NCBI GenBank assembly: GCA_020687605.1
Contig: JAJEQY010000003.1
Location: 31,363-95,362, forward strand
Source: Intestinimonas aquisgranensis
GTDB lineage: Bacteria; Bacillota; Clostridia; Oscillospirales; Oscillospiraceae
DNA length: 64,000 nt
Direction of reading: 5' to 3'
The notes beneath the pieces are model-generated. The model did no database searches. It worked only from the letters and a program-made list of their open reading frames with translations, and was not told the origin of the DNA. Position numbers and translations under genes: made by a program. How positions within the stretch are numbered: the stretch's first letter is position 1; every line of letters begins with the position of its first letter. Positions 9,668-17,676 of the stretch are shown here, one piece after another.

Positions 9668-10882
9668 TCAGCTGGCGGTCTGGACGGTCTCCAGCGTCCA
9701 GACATTGTTGGCGGTGTCGGCGGTCTTGATGTAGGCGGTGTCGCGGACGGCGTCGCCCTGCTCGTCGAAGGCGATGGAGCCGGACACACCGGTGTAGGTG
9801 ACGCCGGGCAGAGCGGCCTTGACGGCGGCGGGATCGGTGGAGCCGGCGGCCTTCAGGGCCTCCAGAGCCACATAGTAGGCGTCGTAGCCCATGGCGGTGA
9901 CGGCGGCGATGGTGTCGTTGCCGCCGTTGTTGGTGAGGGCGGTGGAGTCGCCGTTGATGTAGGCCTTGATGCCCTCGTCGAACTCAGGAGAGCCGCCCTC
10001 CTGATAGAAGGTGGACACATAGAGCTTCACGTTGGAGCCGGCGGCGGCCTCCAGGACCATGTTGCTGTCCAGGGTGTCGGAGCCCAGGATGGGGATCTCC
10101 AGACCCATGTCGGCGGCCAGCTTCACGATCTGAGTGGAGTAGGCGATGGACACGGGGCAGAAGATAACGTCACAGCCCTCGGCCACGGCCTTGTTGAGGT
10201 AGGTGGTGAAGTCGGAGGTGTTGGTGGGGAAGGAGTCCTTGACCACCTCACCGGAGAAGGTCTGCTCAAAGTAGCTGATGAGGCCCTGGTCGTACTCGTT
10301 GCCCAGCTCACCCAGCAGGTAGGCCTTCTTGGCGGAGAACTTCTCCTCGGCGAAGTTCACCAGGACCTGGGCCTGGAAGTTATCCAGGAAGCAGATGCGG
10401 AAGTAGTAGTCGTTGCCGGCGGTGACACCGGGGTTGGTGCAGGTGACGCCGATGGCGGCCAGACCGGCCTCATCGAAGACGGGGCCGCCGGCCATAGACA
10501 CGCCGGAGCCGTAGGAACCCAGCACCAGAGCCACGTCCTGGGCCACCAGGTCGGCGGCGGCGGTGGGGGCCTTGGCGGAGTCGGAGCCGTTGTCGGCGTA
10601 GACCAGCTGGACGGTGTAGGTCTCACCGCCGATGTCCACGGTGGGGGTCTCGGTGTTGGCGTACTGCATGCCCAGCATCTCCTGCTTGCCGCCGGGGCCG
10701 GAGTCGCCGGTGGAAGGCTCAAAGACGCCGATGCGGACCACCTTGTCGCCGCTGGCAGCGGGGGCGGAGGCCTCAGGGCTGCCGGTCTCGGGGGCGGCAC
10801 TGGAGGGCGGTGTGCTGGAGCAGCCGGCCAGGGCTGTCAGGGCCAGGGAGCAGGAAAGCGCGAATGCAAGAAACTTTTTCAT
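9668..10882 (-). CDS. livK: Amino-acid-binding lipoprotein of the liv transporter
   Basis: A 404-residue type I periplasmic-binding-fold lipoprotein. The signal peptide ends in lipobox LAGC (Cys about 20), followed by a Ser/Pro/Ala-rich tether to about residue 46 and the mature domain beginning VVRIGVFEPSTGDSGPGGKQE. Family marks include LVLGSYGSG and CTNPGVTAGNDYYFRICFLDNFQA. First gene of livKHMGF, with AGGAGG before ATG 10882. In Clostridia such systems carry branched-chain or other neutral amino acids; ligand choice cannot be read here. Confidence 0.9.
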   Translation of the reverse strand: MKKFLAFALSCSLALTALAGCSSTPPSSAAPETGSPEASAPAASGDKVVRIGVFEPSTGDSGPGGKQEMLGMQYANTETPTVDIGGETYTVQLVYADNGSDSAKAPTAAADLVAQDVALVLGSYGSGVSMAGGPVFDEAGLAAIGVTCTNPGVTAGNDYYFRICFLDNFQAQVLVNFAEEKFSAKKAYLLGELGNEYDQGLISYFEQTFSGEVVKDSFPTNTSDFTTYLNKAVAEGCDVIFCPVSIAYSTQIVKLAADMGLEIPILGSDTLDSNMVLEAAAGSNVKLYVSTFYQEGGSPEFDEGIKAYINGDSTALTNNGGNDTIAAVTAMGYDAYYVALEALKAAGSTDPAAVKAALPGVTYTGVSGSIAFDEQGDAVRDTAYIKTADTANNVWTLETVQTAS

Positions 10883-10965
10883 TGTTGCTGGTTCCTCCTT
10901 GTCCGTTCTGTCGGATGAGACAAACTGTCTTCATATAGAGAACGATTGTCCACAGCCGTTGCTTT

Positions 10966-10994
10966 ATTATAGCAATGTGTCAGAGAAAATGCAA
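10966..10994 (-). promoter_or_regulatory. Promoter of the liv operon
   Basis: Minus-strand TTGCAT (10994-10989), 17 bases, TATAAT (10971-10966). The -10 is a perfect consensus. The predicted start leaves a leader of about 75 bases before livK. Confidence 0.75.
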
Positions 10995-11185
10995 GCCGCT
11001 TTCCGAATAATGATCAAATATTTTTGGGCTGCCGCTGATTTGTCCGCCTTTTTTAGTAAAAATAGCAGGAAAAGCAAGACAATCCTGCATACAGCGACAA
11101 AACAAGGGGAAATGTATTTACTACATGGACAAATGTGACAAATCGAAGATGCACGAGGAGACAAGTCCTGAGCGAAAAACAGAGA
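10995..11185. other. AT-rich gene-free stretch upstream of livK
   Basis: No credible ORF. It holds a GCAGGA-N12-TCCTGC inverted repeat (11067-11090) and a GACAAAT direct repeat (GACAAATGTGACAAAT, about 11127-11142). Both could be regulator sites for the liv promoter, but I cannot name a regulator. Confidence 0.4.
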
Positions 11186-11214
11186 ACGCCCGGAAGAATC
11201 CATCTTCCGGGCGT
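11186..11214 (-). terminator. Terminator of the tetR gene
   Basis: 12-bp stem ACGCCCGGAAGA / TCTTCCGGGCGT with a 5-base loop, followed on the minus strand by TCTCTGTTTTTCG. It ends 17 bases beyond the tetR stop codon. Confidence 0.8.
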
Positions 11215-11231
11215 CCGTATGTCTCGATTTA

Positions 11232-11846
11232 TCATTCTGTGTGTCCGTCGGCGGCGGAGCGGTAGTAGGCCAACAGGCGGTGGACGAATTTCCGCATGAC
11301 GGCAGCCAGATCGTAGGAGCCGTCGCGGGTGCACCAGTTGTAGACCAGGCCGCGGACGGAGATCATCAGGTACTCGGCGATCACCTCGGCGCTGTCATCG
11401 CCGGAAAGCGTACCGTCGTCCAGACCCTGCTGGATGATCCCGATGAGCACCCCCACCATGCCCTGATGGGGGTCCCGGCTGAAGAGGGTGTTGTCAGGGT
11501 TGTAGAGCAGCTTGGTCATCCGCAGATCGGTGAGGTCGCTGGAGTAGTGGGCATAGTAGTCGAAAAACGCCGTGATCTGTTCCAGCGCCGACCCCTGGGT
11601 GAGCAGGGGCGTCACCGTCTCGGCAAAGTAGTGATCGGCGATGCGGTAGGCCTCATAAAAGACCTCCATTTTGGTGGAATAATGATTATAAAAGGTACCG
11701 ATGGATACCTTGGCCCGGGCCACGATGTCCCGGATGGTGATGTCGTTGAAGTCCTTCTCCGTCAGAAGTTCCACCGCTGCATGGAAGAGCTTGTCCTTGG
11801 TCTGCTCCGCCTGGAGCTGCCGCTTGCTTTTGTTCTCGGTCTCCAT
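11232..11846 (-). CDS. TetR-family transcriptional regulator
   Basis: A 204-residue regulator with an N-terminal TetR DNA-binding domain (about 12-60). The recognition helix region reads DITIRDIVARAKVSIGTFYNHYSTK, a near-canonical TetR signature, and a ligand domain of unassigned specificity follows. ATG 11846 is preferred to a GTG 36 bases upstream because that GTG lies right at the -10 element, and GAGGTGGAGG precedes the ATG. It is divergent from a YczE-like membrane protein gene and separated from it by 299 bases holding two promoters. It most likely represses that gene. Confidence 0.85.
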   Translation of the reverse strand: METENKSKRQLQAEQTKDKLFHAAVELLTEKDFNDITIRDIVARAKVSIGTFYNHYSTKMEVFYEAYRIADHYFAETVTPLLTQGSALEQITAFFDYYAHYSSDLTDLRMTKLLYNPDNTLFSRDPHQGMVGVLIGIIQQGLDDGTLSGDDSAEVIAEYLMISVRGLVYNWCTRDGSYDLAAVMRKFVHRLLAYYRSAADGHTE

Positions 11847-11884
11847 GTCCTCCACCTCGATACGGATCGGTTTTTGTACCACGG

Positions 11885-11913
11885 ATTATATAGGAAAAAT
11901 GCTGCTCCTGCAA
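11885..11913 (-). promoter_or_regulatory. Promoter of the tetR gene
   Basis: Minus-strand TTGCAG (11913-11908), 17 bases, TATAAT (11890-11885). Confidence 0.7.
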
Positions 11914-11997
11914 GGGCGGGGCGTTTCGTCCATGTCCGTTTCCCACCGGCGGGGCGTTGCCGGGTCCGCCGTGTATGGAATGGCCGGCTGGAGACTA

Positions 11998-12026
11998 TTG
12001 ACGCTTTTTCCAGCCGGTGTTAGACT
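11998..12026 (+). promoter_or_regulatory. Promoter of the YczE-like gene
   Basis: TTGACG (11998-12003), 17 bases, TAGACT (12021-12026). Transcription would begin near 12033, inside the inverted repeats described next. Confidence 0.65.
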
Positions 12027-12031
12027 ATATA

Positions 12032-12049
12032 TGAACAAGTTCACTGAAC
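12032..12049. promoter_or_regulatory. Candidate TetR operator
   Basis: Two overlapping palindromes, TGAACAAGTTCA (12032-12043) and GTTCACTGAAC (12039-12049), start a few bases after the -10 element of the YczE-like gene. Operators placed over +1 are usual for TetR repressors. No second copy is seen near the tetR promoter. The assignment rests on position and symmetry. Confidence 0.5.
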
Positions 12050-12145
12050 ATATTTGAGGTTTGAGCGGAGGGGCCGTGAAGCTGCGGTCACGTTCCGCGC
12101 CGCGGGACAGCGGCGGACAGGCCAGGAAAGGAAGGAATTTTGTCT

Positions 12146-12868
12146 ATGAAAAAAAGCACCCCCGCCCAGTGGGCGACCCGTGTCGTACTCTACATCGTCG
12201 GCCTTTTCTTTATGGCTCTGGGTGTGGCCTTTGCCGTCAACTCCGATCTGGGCGTCTCTCCGGTGACCTCTCTGCCCTATGTGATCAGCCTCATTGCCGA
12301 CACGGCTCTGGGTACCTGTGTCATCGCGGTATACGGCGTCTATATCGTCCTGCAGATCCTCATTCTCCGGCGGGAGTTCCGTCTCATCAACCTGACCCAG
12401 ATCATTTTCTCCACCATTTTCGGCTACTTCACCGACTTTACCAAGTGGCTGCTGGCCGACTTCGCCCTGCCCACCTATGCCGGACAGCTTGTGATGCTGG
12501 TCATCAGCATCGTTACGGTGGCCTTCGGCGTGTTCCTCTATATGGAGGTGGACCTGGTGGCCATGCCCATGGAGGGGCTCACCCAGGCCATCGCGAGGAA
12601 GGTGGGCAGACCCTTCCACAATGTCAAGATCGTGGTGGACTGCAGCACGGTCGCCCTGGGAATCCTGCTCTCCTTCGTCTTCCTCCATGGCCTTATGGGG
12701 ATCCGTGAGGGTACCGTCATCACCGCCATTGTGGTGGGCAAGGTCATGGGGCTCTTCAAAAAACCTCTTCAGCCTGTGGTGCAGAAGCTGTGCTTCGGCG
12801 CCGTTGGTCCCGAACCCGAGGAGGTGCGGGAGCTGGAGGAGCTGGAAGGTATGGATGTGGGCGAGTGA
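12146..12868 (+). CDS. YczE/DUF6198-like integral membrane protein
   Basis: A 240-residue membrane protein with about five to six hydrophobic spans, resembling the YczE / YitT-like group. Typical pieces are FFMALGVAFAVNSDLGVSPVTSLPY near the N terminus and a later GTVITAIVVGKVMG helix. The biochemical role of the family is not settled. ATG 12146 is used; an in-frame TTG two codons earlier is possible. AAGGAAGG lies about 9-16 bases upstream. The divergent TetR gene and the operator-like palindromes at its start site suggest induction by a small molecule. A charged C-terminal tail (EPEEVRELEELEG) ends the protein. Confidence 0.75.
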   Translation: MKKSTPAQWATRVVLYIVGLFFMALGVAFAVNSDLGVSPVTSLPYVISLIADTALGTCVIAVYGVYIVLQILILRREFRLINLTQIIFSTIFGYFTDFTKWLLADFALPTYAGQLVMLVISIVTVAFGVFLYMEVDLVAMPMEGLTQAIARKVGRPFHNVKIVVDCSTVALGILLSFVFLHGLMGIREGTVITAIVVGKVMGLFKKPLQPVVQKLCFGAVGPEPEEVRELEELEGMDVGE

Positions 12869-12899
12869 GACCGGCTCCAAAATTAGAATGTTAAGCGAC

Positions 12900-12944
12900 A
12901 AAAGCGGACCCTCCGGTGTTCCAGACGCCGGAGGGTCCGCTTTT
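12900..12944. terminator. Bidirectional terminator, YczE-like gene / GntR pair
   Basis: Stem AAAAGCGGACCCTCCGG(TG) pairing with (CG)CCGGAGGGTCCGCTTTT around a short loop, flanked by A- and T-runs so that it works in both directions. It separates convergent genes. Confidence 0.85.
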
Positions 12945-12967
12945 GCTCTGTCCGGAGACGGTAGGCG

Positions 12968-13699
12968 TCACCGGTGAAAATGGACGTGGAAATCACACTT
13001 GTCGCCGCGGATATGGGAGCGGGCAAACTCCACCGCCTGTCCCTGGGCGTCGTAGCTGACGCACTGGAGGGTGAGGACGCCCCGGTGGGCGTCCACGTCC
13101 AGCAGCCGTGCCTCAGCCGAGTCCAGCCGGGAGATGGAGAGGCTCTGCTCCCCGCGGGAGATCCGAATGCCATAGAAGGCGTATACCTGGTGGAGGGAGA
13201 AGACGTTCAGATCCACGTCGGGCAGGTTGGGGACCAGGTTCTGGGGGACGTAGGCCTCCTCCAGGGAGAGGGGCTCCCCGTCCAGCAGACACAGACGCTT
13301 GACGTAGAAAAGGGGCTCCTGGGGGGAGCAGCCCAGATAGCCGGCGTAGAGGGTGCCGGCGGGGCGGGCCGCCTTGATGAGCAGCCGGGTCTCCGACCGC
13401 TGGGCCGACTCCTTCAGCGTCTGCTCAAAGCCGCCCGCCGTCTCCAGGTCCTTGGCCAGCTTTTCCCCCACCACGAAAATGCCCTTGCCCTGGACGCTCT
13501 TCAGAAGCCCCTCGCCGATGAGGGCGGAGATGGCCGAGCGCACCGACAGACGGTGGATGCCGTAGGTCTCCGCCAGGGCGCCCACCGAGGGGATGGCGGT
13601 GCCTGGGGGGTACTCGCCGTTTTCAATTTTGCCCCGGATGAGCTCCCGGAGCTGGAGATAGAGGGGCGACTTGGGGCCCACCGGCTCATCACGCCTCAT
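12968..13699 (-). CDS. HutC-type GntR regulator, second of a tandem pair
   Basis: A 243-residue regulator with an N-terminal GntR winged helix (about 10-75; SPLYLQLRELIRGKIENGEY, then IPSVGALAETYGIHRLSVRSA) and a C-terminal UTRA effector domain (about 95-243; FYVKRLCLLDGEPLSLEEAYVP). E. coli FrlR, the fructoselysine operon regulator, belongs to this group, and the gene is divergent from a potABCD-frlBCD operon, so it is a candidate FrlR. Its ATG overlaps the stop of the upstream HutC gene by 11 bases (ATGAGGCGTGA), so the two are co-translated. Confidence 0.82.
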   Translation of the reverse strand: MRRDEPVGPKSPLYLQLRELIRGKIENGEYPPGTAIPSVGALAETYGIHRLSVRSAISALIGEGLLKSVQGKGIFVVGEKLAKDLETAGGFEQTLKESAQRSETRLLIKAARPAGTLYAGYLGCSPQEPLFYVKRLCLLDGEPLSLEEAYVPQNLVPNLPDVDLNVFSLHQVYAFYGIRISRGEQSLSISRLDSAEARLLDVDAHRGVLTLQCVSYDAQGQAVEFARSHIRGDKCDFHVHFHR

Positions 13700-14438
13700 T
13701 GCTGTCCGCCTCCTCTTCCTGACACTCCATCACCGTAGTGATCCGCAGCCGGTCGGGCCGGGCCGCCCCCCGGCAATACTCCATGAGCTGTCCCGTCTGG
13801 TCGTAGGTCATGCTGACGATCCAGAAAAGGGGAGAGCCGCTCTCGATGCCCATGAGCTCGGCCTCCTCGGCGGTGGCATAGGTGATGCCGATCTCTTCCT
13901 CGCCCTGGACGGGGAGGATGCCGAAGTCCTCCTCCAAAATAGAGAAGAGGGAGTGGTTCTCCAGGTCCTTGTTTTCCAGGCCGGCCACCCGCTGGGCCGG
14001 TATATAGGAGGTCTCCACCATCAGAGGCTCGCCATCCACCGACCGCAGGCGTACGATTTTATAGAGGGGGTAGCCCAACACCTGGTTGAACCGCCGTGCC
14101 AGATGCTTGTCACATTCCGTCCGCCGCAGCTCCAGCAGCCGGGTGGTCACCTTACGGCCCTGCTCCGCCGCCGACTGGCTCATGGACAGCAGGCCCTGCA
14201 GCCTCCGGGTGTACTTTTCCGGCGCCACAAAGGTGCCTGCACCCGGCCGGGACAACAGGCGGCCGTCCTGTTCCATCAGGGCTACCGCACTGCGCAGGGT
14301 GGTGCGGCTGAGTCCCCAGGCCTCGCTGAGACTGCGCTCCGAGGGGATGCGGTCCCCCGGCCGCAGCCGGTAATCCGCCAGAAGTCCCTCCAGCAGCTCG
14401 CGAGCCCGGGCGCTGGGCCGGGGCCGATATTCCTGCAT
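13689..14438 (-). CDS. HutC-type GntR regulator, first of a tandem pair
   Basis: A 249-residue regulator with a GntR winged helix (about 10-75; GDRIPSERSLSEAWGLSRTTL) and a UTRA domain (about 95-240; PLYKIVRLRSVDGEPLMVETSYIP). ATG 14438 has AGGAGGG 7 bases upstream; the longer open frame is rejected because it runs through the promoter. It is transcribed divergently from the Amadori-compound operon and shares only limited similarity with the second HutC protein, so the two may answer to different effectors (for example substrate and phosphorylated intermediate). Which of the pair is the FrlR equivalent cannot be decided. Confidence 0.82.
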   Translation of the reverse strand: MQEYRPRPSARARELLEGLLADYRLRPGDRIPSERSLSEAWGLSRTTLRSAVALMEQDGRLLSRPGAGTFVAPEKYTRRLQGLLSMSQSAAEQGRKVTTRLLELRRTECDKHLARRFNQVLGYPLYKIVRLRSVDGEPLMVETSYIPAQRVAGLENKDLENHSLFSILEEDFGILPVQGEEEIGITYATAEEAELMGIESGSPLFWIVSMTYDQTGQLMEYCRGAARPDRLRITTVMECQEEEADSNEA

Positions 14439-14451
14439 GTCCGTCCCTCCT

Positions 14452-14637
14452 AAATTGGTATTCTTCGTACTGCCTATCATATCATAACCGCAGCCGCGGC
14501 GCAACGGAAAGAGAGTGGTACAGATAAGAAAACTTGTTTTTGGACCAATTTTCACTGGCAAGAAGCGGAGCAGCGGTGGCAGGAAAGAGAAAAACCGCTG
14601 AAATTCAGAAAAGAAATATTCAAAACCTTAAATTGGT
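14452..14637. repeat. Three AAATTGGT motifs in the divergent frl control region
   Basis: AAATTGGT occurs at 14452-14459 and 14630-14637 on the plus strand, both as TAAATTGGTAT, and at 14544-14551 on the minus strand within GGACCAATTTT. One lies in the leader of the GntR pair, one between the divergent promoters, and one 33 bases upstream of the -35 of the transporter operon. This is the arrangement expected of GntR half-sites. No longer palindrome joins them. Confidence 0.5.
14476..14504 (-). promoter_or_regulatory. Promoter of the tandem GntR genes
   Basis: Minus-strand TTGCGC (14504-14499), 17 bases, TATGAT (14481-14476). A second overlapping TATGAT lies at 14486-14481. Confidence 0.6.
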
Positions 14638-14670
14638 ATGATTAAAATTTTCCATATCTGTAAAAATCCA

Positions 14671-14699
14671 TTGCTATTATAAAAAAAGTATGCTATGAT
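14671..14699 (+). promoter_or_regulatory. Promoter of the potABCD-frlBCD operon
   Basis: TTGCTA (14671-14676), 17 bases with an A-run, TATGAT (14694-14699). The leader to the first ATG is about 80 bases. Confidence 0.65.
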
Positions 14700-14785
14700 G
14701 CAGACGACTGGAAAAAACGGCGAGGAAACCCCATGAAATCCCTGTGATTTTTTGTGGTTTTGATTAAAAATGAGGTGGGAATGGC

Positions 14786-15859
14786 ATGCCGGAGAGTATC
14801 GTATCTCTGATCAATGTGGAAAAACGTTTTGGTTCCAATCTGGTGGTACGGCAAATGAACATGGAGATCCAGGAGGGAGAGTTCCTGACCCTGCTGGGTC
14901 CGTCCGGCTGCGGCAAGACCACCACCCTGCGGATGATCGCCGGCTTTGAGGATGCCACATCCGGCATCATCAAGGTCCAGGGGGAGCGGGTGGAGAACAA
15001 GGAGCCCTACCAACGGGACGTAAACACGGTCTTTCAGAACTACGCCCTCTTTCCCCACATGACCGTCTTTGACAATGTGGCCTACGGTCTCACCATTAAG
15101 AAGGTGCCCAAGGATGAGATCCGCCGCCGGGTCACCGAGATGCTCTCCCTGGTACAGCTCGCCGGCTACGAGAACCGGAAGCCCGACGCCCTCTCCGGCG
15201 GCCAGAAGCAGCGTGTGGCCATCGCCCGGGCCCTCATCAACAACCCCAAGGTGCTGCTGCTAGACGAGCCTCTGGGTGCCCTGGACCTAAAGCTGCGCAA
15301 GCAGATGCAGATCGAGCTCAAGCGGCTCCAGAAGAAGCTGGGCATCACCTTCGTCTACGTCACCCACGACCAGGAGGAGGCCCTCACCATGTCCGATCGC
15401 ATCGCCGTTATGAACGGCGGCGTCATCGAGCAGCTGGACACCCCCCGGGAGATCTACGACCGGCCCAAGACCCGGTTCGTGGCCGGGTTCATCGGCGAAT
15501 CCAACATCTTCGACGGCGTGGTCCGGGCCGTGGACGGGGACCTGCTGCGGGTGGAGTGCCCGGCGGGCATGCTCACCACCCGGGGCGAGGGCTTCCAGGT
15601 GGGAGAGGAGATGCACGTCTCCATCCGTCCCGAGTATCTGGAGGTAGGCACGGGCAAGTTCGAAGGCTTCGAGCTGCCCGCCAAGGTAAAGGACTTCACC
15701 TACATGGGCACGGTGGTCAAGACGGCCCTGGATCTCTCCGACGGAACCGAGGTCAAGCTCTCCCGCTTTGAGCAGGACGAGCGCTTCCGGGAGGGGGATG
15801 CGGTCCAGATCTTCTGGGACCCGGACAAGTCCGTGGCCATCAAGAAGGCCCAGGCGTAA
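14786..15859 (+). CDS. potA: PotA-type ABC transporter ATPase, Amadori-compound operon
   Basis: A 357-residue ATPase of the spermidine/putrescine type: Walker A GPSGCGKTT (about 37-45), Q-loop VFQNYALFPHMTV, signature ALSGGQKQRVAIARAL, Walker B VLLLDEPLGALD, His switch VTHDQEEAL, and a C-terminal TOBE domain (about 280-357). It is the first gene of a unit that continues through two permeases, a binding protein and frlB-C-D, so the likely cargo is a fructosamine rather than a polyamine. The cargo is inference from context; the protein family alone indicates PotA. GAGGTGGG precedes ATG 14786. Confidence 0.88.
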   Translation: MPESIVSLINVEKRFGSNLVVRQMNMEIQEGEFLTLLGPSGCGKTTTLRMIAGFEDATSGIIKVQGERVENKEPYQRDVNTVFQNYALFPHMTVFDNVAYGLTIKKVPKDEIRRRVTEMLSLVQLAGYENRKPDALSGGQKQRVAIARALINNPKVLLLDEPLGALDLKLRKQMQIELKRLQKKLGITFVYVTHDQEEALTMSDRIAVMNGGVIEQLDTPREIYDRPKTRFVAGFIGESNIFDGVVRAVDGDLLRVECPAGMLTTRGEGFQVGEEMHVSIRPEYLEVGTGKFEGFELPAKVKDFTYMGTVVKTALDLSDGTEVKLSRFEQDERFREGDAVQIFWDPDKSVAIKKAQA

Positions 15860-15871
15860 GGGGGCGGGAAC

Positions 15872-16780
15872 ATGAGCACGCGCATCAACGACACCACCGA
15901 TCTCCAGGCCATCAGCCGGAAGCGGGATCTGCGGCGGAAGACCATCCCCGCCCTGGCCCAGGCCGGCCCGGTGTCGGTGTGGATGATCCTCTTCGTCACC
16001 CTCCCCATGCTGTACATCATCTACATCAGCTTCATGTCCCGGGGCGTCTTCGGCGATGTGGTCTATGAGTTCTCCCTGGAGAGTTACCAGACCCTGCTGG
16101 ACGCCACCTACTTCAAGGTCATCCTCAAGTCCCTCCAGGTGGCCCTTTTCACCACGGTGCTCTGCCTGCTGCTGGGCTATCCCTTCGCCTACTACATCGC
16201 CCGCAAGCCCCCGGAAAAGGCCTCCCGGCTCATCATGCTCATCATGATCCCCTTCTGGACCAACTCCCTGATGCGCCTGAACAGCTGGCTGCTCCTCTTC
16301 CAGACCAGCGGCCCGGTGAACAACTTCCTCCAGTGGATCGGCCTTACCGACGCCCCCATCACCTTCGTCTACACCGACGGCCTGGTGGTGCTGGGCATGA
16401 TCACCAACATGCTCCCCTTCGCGGTACTCCCCCTGTACAGCTCCATTGAGAAGCTGCAAAAATCCCTGCTGGAGGCCTCCTCCGACCTGGGGGCCACCCC
16501 GCGGGAGACCTTCTTCCGGGTGACCCTGCCCCTCACCTTCCCCGGCATCTTCTCCGCCGTGATCCTGGTGTTTATCCCCAGCCTGGGCATCTACACCGTT
16601 TCCGACATGCTGGGCGGCGGCAAGGTCCTCTACATCGGCAACATCATCAAAAACCAGTTCGGCTCCATCCGCAACTGGCCCCTGGGCGCCGCCTTGTCGG
16701 TGCTGCTGCTGGTCATCACCGGCGCTCTCATTTTCCTCTACACCCGCTTTTCCAAGCTGGAAGATATGGAGGTGGTGTAA
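15872..16780 (+). CDS. potB: PotB-type ABC transporter permease
   Basis: A 302-residue inner-membrane permease with six predicted spans. The cytoplasmic N terminus is charged (to about residue 28), the first span is GPVSVWMILFVTLPMLYIIYI, and the EAA coupling loop reads EASSDLGATPRETFFRVTLPL (about 210-230). It follows potA by 12 bases and is joined directly to potC. Confidence 0.88.
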   Translation: MSTRINDTTDLQAISRKRDLRRKTIPALAQAGPVSVWMILFVTLPMLYIIYISFMSRGVFGDVVYEFSLESYQTLLDATYFKVILKSLQVALFTTVLCLLLGYPFAYYIARKPPEKASRLIMLIMIPFWTNSLMRLNSWLLLFQTSGPVNNFLQWIGLTDAPITFVYTDGLVVLGMITNMLPFAVLPLYSSIEKLQKSLLEASSDLGATPRETFFRVTLPLTFPGIFSAVILVFIPSLGIYTVSDMLGGGKVLYIGNIIKNQFGSIRNWPLGAALSVLLLVITGALIFLYTRFSKLEDMEVV

Positions 16781-17602
16781 ATGGCAAGCCTCACCAAGGT
16801 ACAGCGCCGCCGGAAGGCCCTGGGCATCCTGGGGGATGTCTATGCCATCCTCATCTACACCGTGCTCTATATCCCCGTTGTGGTGATGATGATCTTCTCC
16901 TTCAACGACCAGCGCTACAACTACTACTGGAGCGGCTTCACCACCCAGTGGTACGGCAAGCTCTTCAGCAACCACGCCCTCATGGACAGCCTGTGGTACT
17001 CCATCATCATCGCCGTGCTGGCCACCGTCATCTCGGTGGTGGTGGGCACCCTGGGCGCCCTGGGCCTCAAGCGCTATGAGTTCAAGATGAAGAAGTTCGT
17101 CAACAGCATGATCTTCATCCCCATCATCGTCCCCGAGATCGTGCTGGCGGTGGCCCTGCTCATCATCTTCATGAACATCGGCGTCTCCCTGGGCATGGGT
17201 TCCATCCTCATCGGCCACTGCACCTTCTGCATCCCCTACGCCGTGGTCACCATCAAGGGCCGCATCAGCGGTGACGGCGAGACCCTGGAGGAGGCCTCCA
17301 TGGACCTGGGCGCCAACCGCATCCAGACCTTCCTGCGGGTGACCCTGCCCAGCATCATGCCCGGCGTCATGTCGGCGGCCTTCCTGTCCTTTACCCTCTC
17401 CATTGACGACGTAGTTATGAGCAACATGCTGGCCGGCGCCAAGAACACCACCCTGCCTGTGCTCATCCTGTCCATGAACAAGAGCGGCGTCACCCCCGAC
17501 GTCAACGCCCTCACCACCATCATGATCCTGGTCATCGTAGCGTGCATGCTCCTGAGCAACGCGGTCAAGGCTGCCCTCCGCAAGCGGAGCGCGGCCGCCT
17601 GA
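16781..17602 (+). CDS. potC: PotC-type ABC transporter permease
   Basis: A 273-residue permease, partner of the PotB-like protein. It has six hydrophobic spans and the EAA loop EASMDLGANRIQTFLRVTLPS (about 170-190). Its ATG immediately follows the potB TAA with no gap, a sign of coupled translation. Typical PotC proteins are about 260 residues. Confidence 0.88.
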   Translation: MASLTKVQRRRKALGILGDVYAILIYTVLYIPVVVMMIFSFNDQRYNYYWSGFTTQWYGKLFSNHALMDSLWYSIIIAVLATVISVVVGTLGALGLKRYEFKMKKFVNSMIFIPIIVPEIVLAVALLIIFMNIGVSLGMGSILIGHCTFCIPYAVVTIKGRISGDGETLEEASMDLGANRIQTFLRVTLPSIMPGVMSAAFLSFTLSIDDVVMSNMLAGAKNTTLPVLILSMNKSGVTPDVNALTTIMILVIVACMLLSNAVKAALRKRSAAA

Positions 17603-17676
17603 ACAGGTCCTTACCGCCCGGGGGATCGCCCCGGCGATATGGAATAGAGCCAAATTTTAAAAGGAGGAACATTTTC

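Noticed and set aside
12031..12057. Eight-codon ORF MNKFTEHI before the YczE-like gene
   Set aside because: It starts at or before the predicted transcription start, has no ribosome site and no terminator follows. The palindromes over it explain the sequence better as an operator.
15287..17653. Long minus-strand open frame across potA-potC
   Set aside because: Antisense to three well-supported transporter genes, with no ribosome site and low-complexity His/Gln/Gly-rich translation.
17542..17676. Start of the PotD-like gene 45 codons further upstream
   Set aside because: It would overlap potC and place the lipoprotein signal peptide internally; ATG 17677 has a strong AAAGGAGGAAC site.
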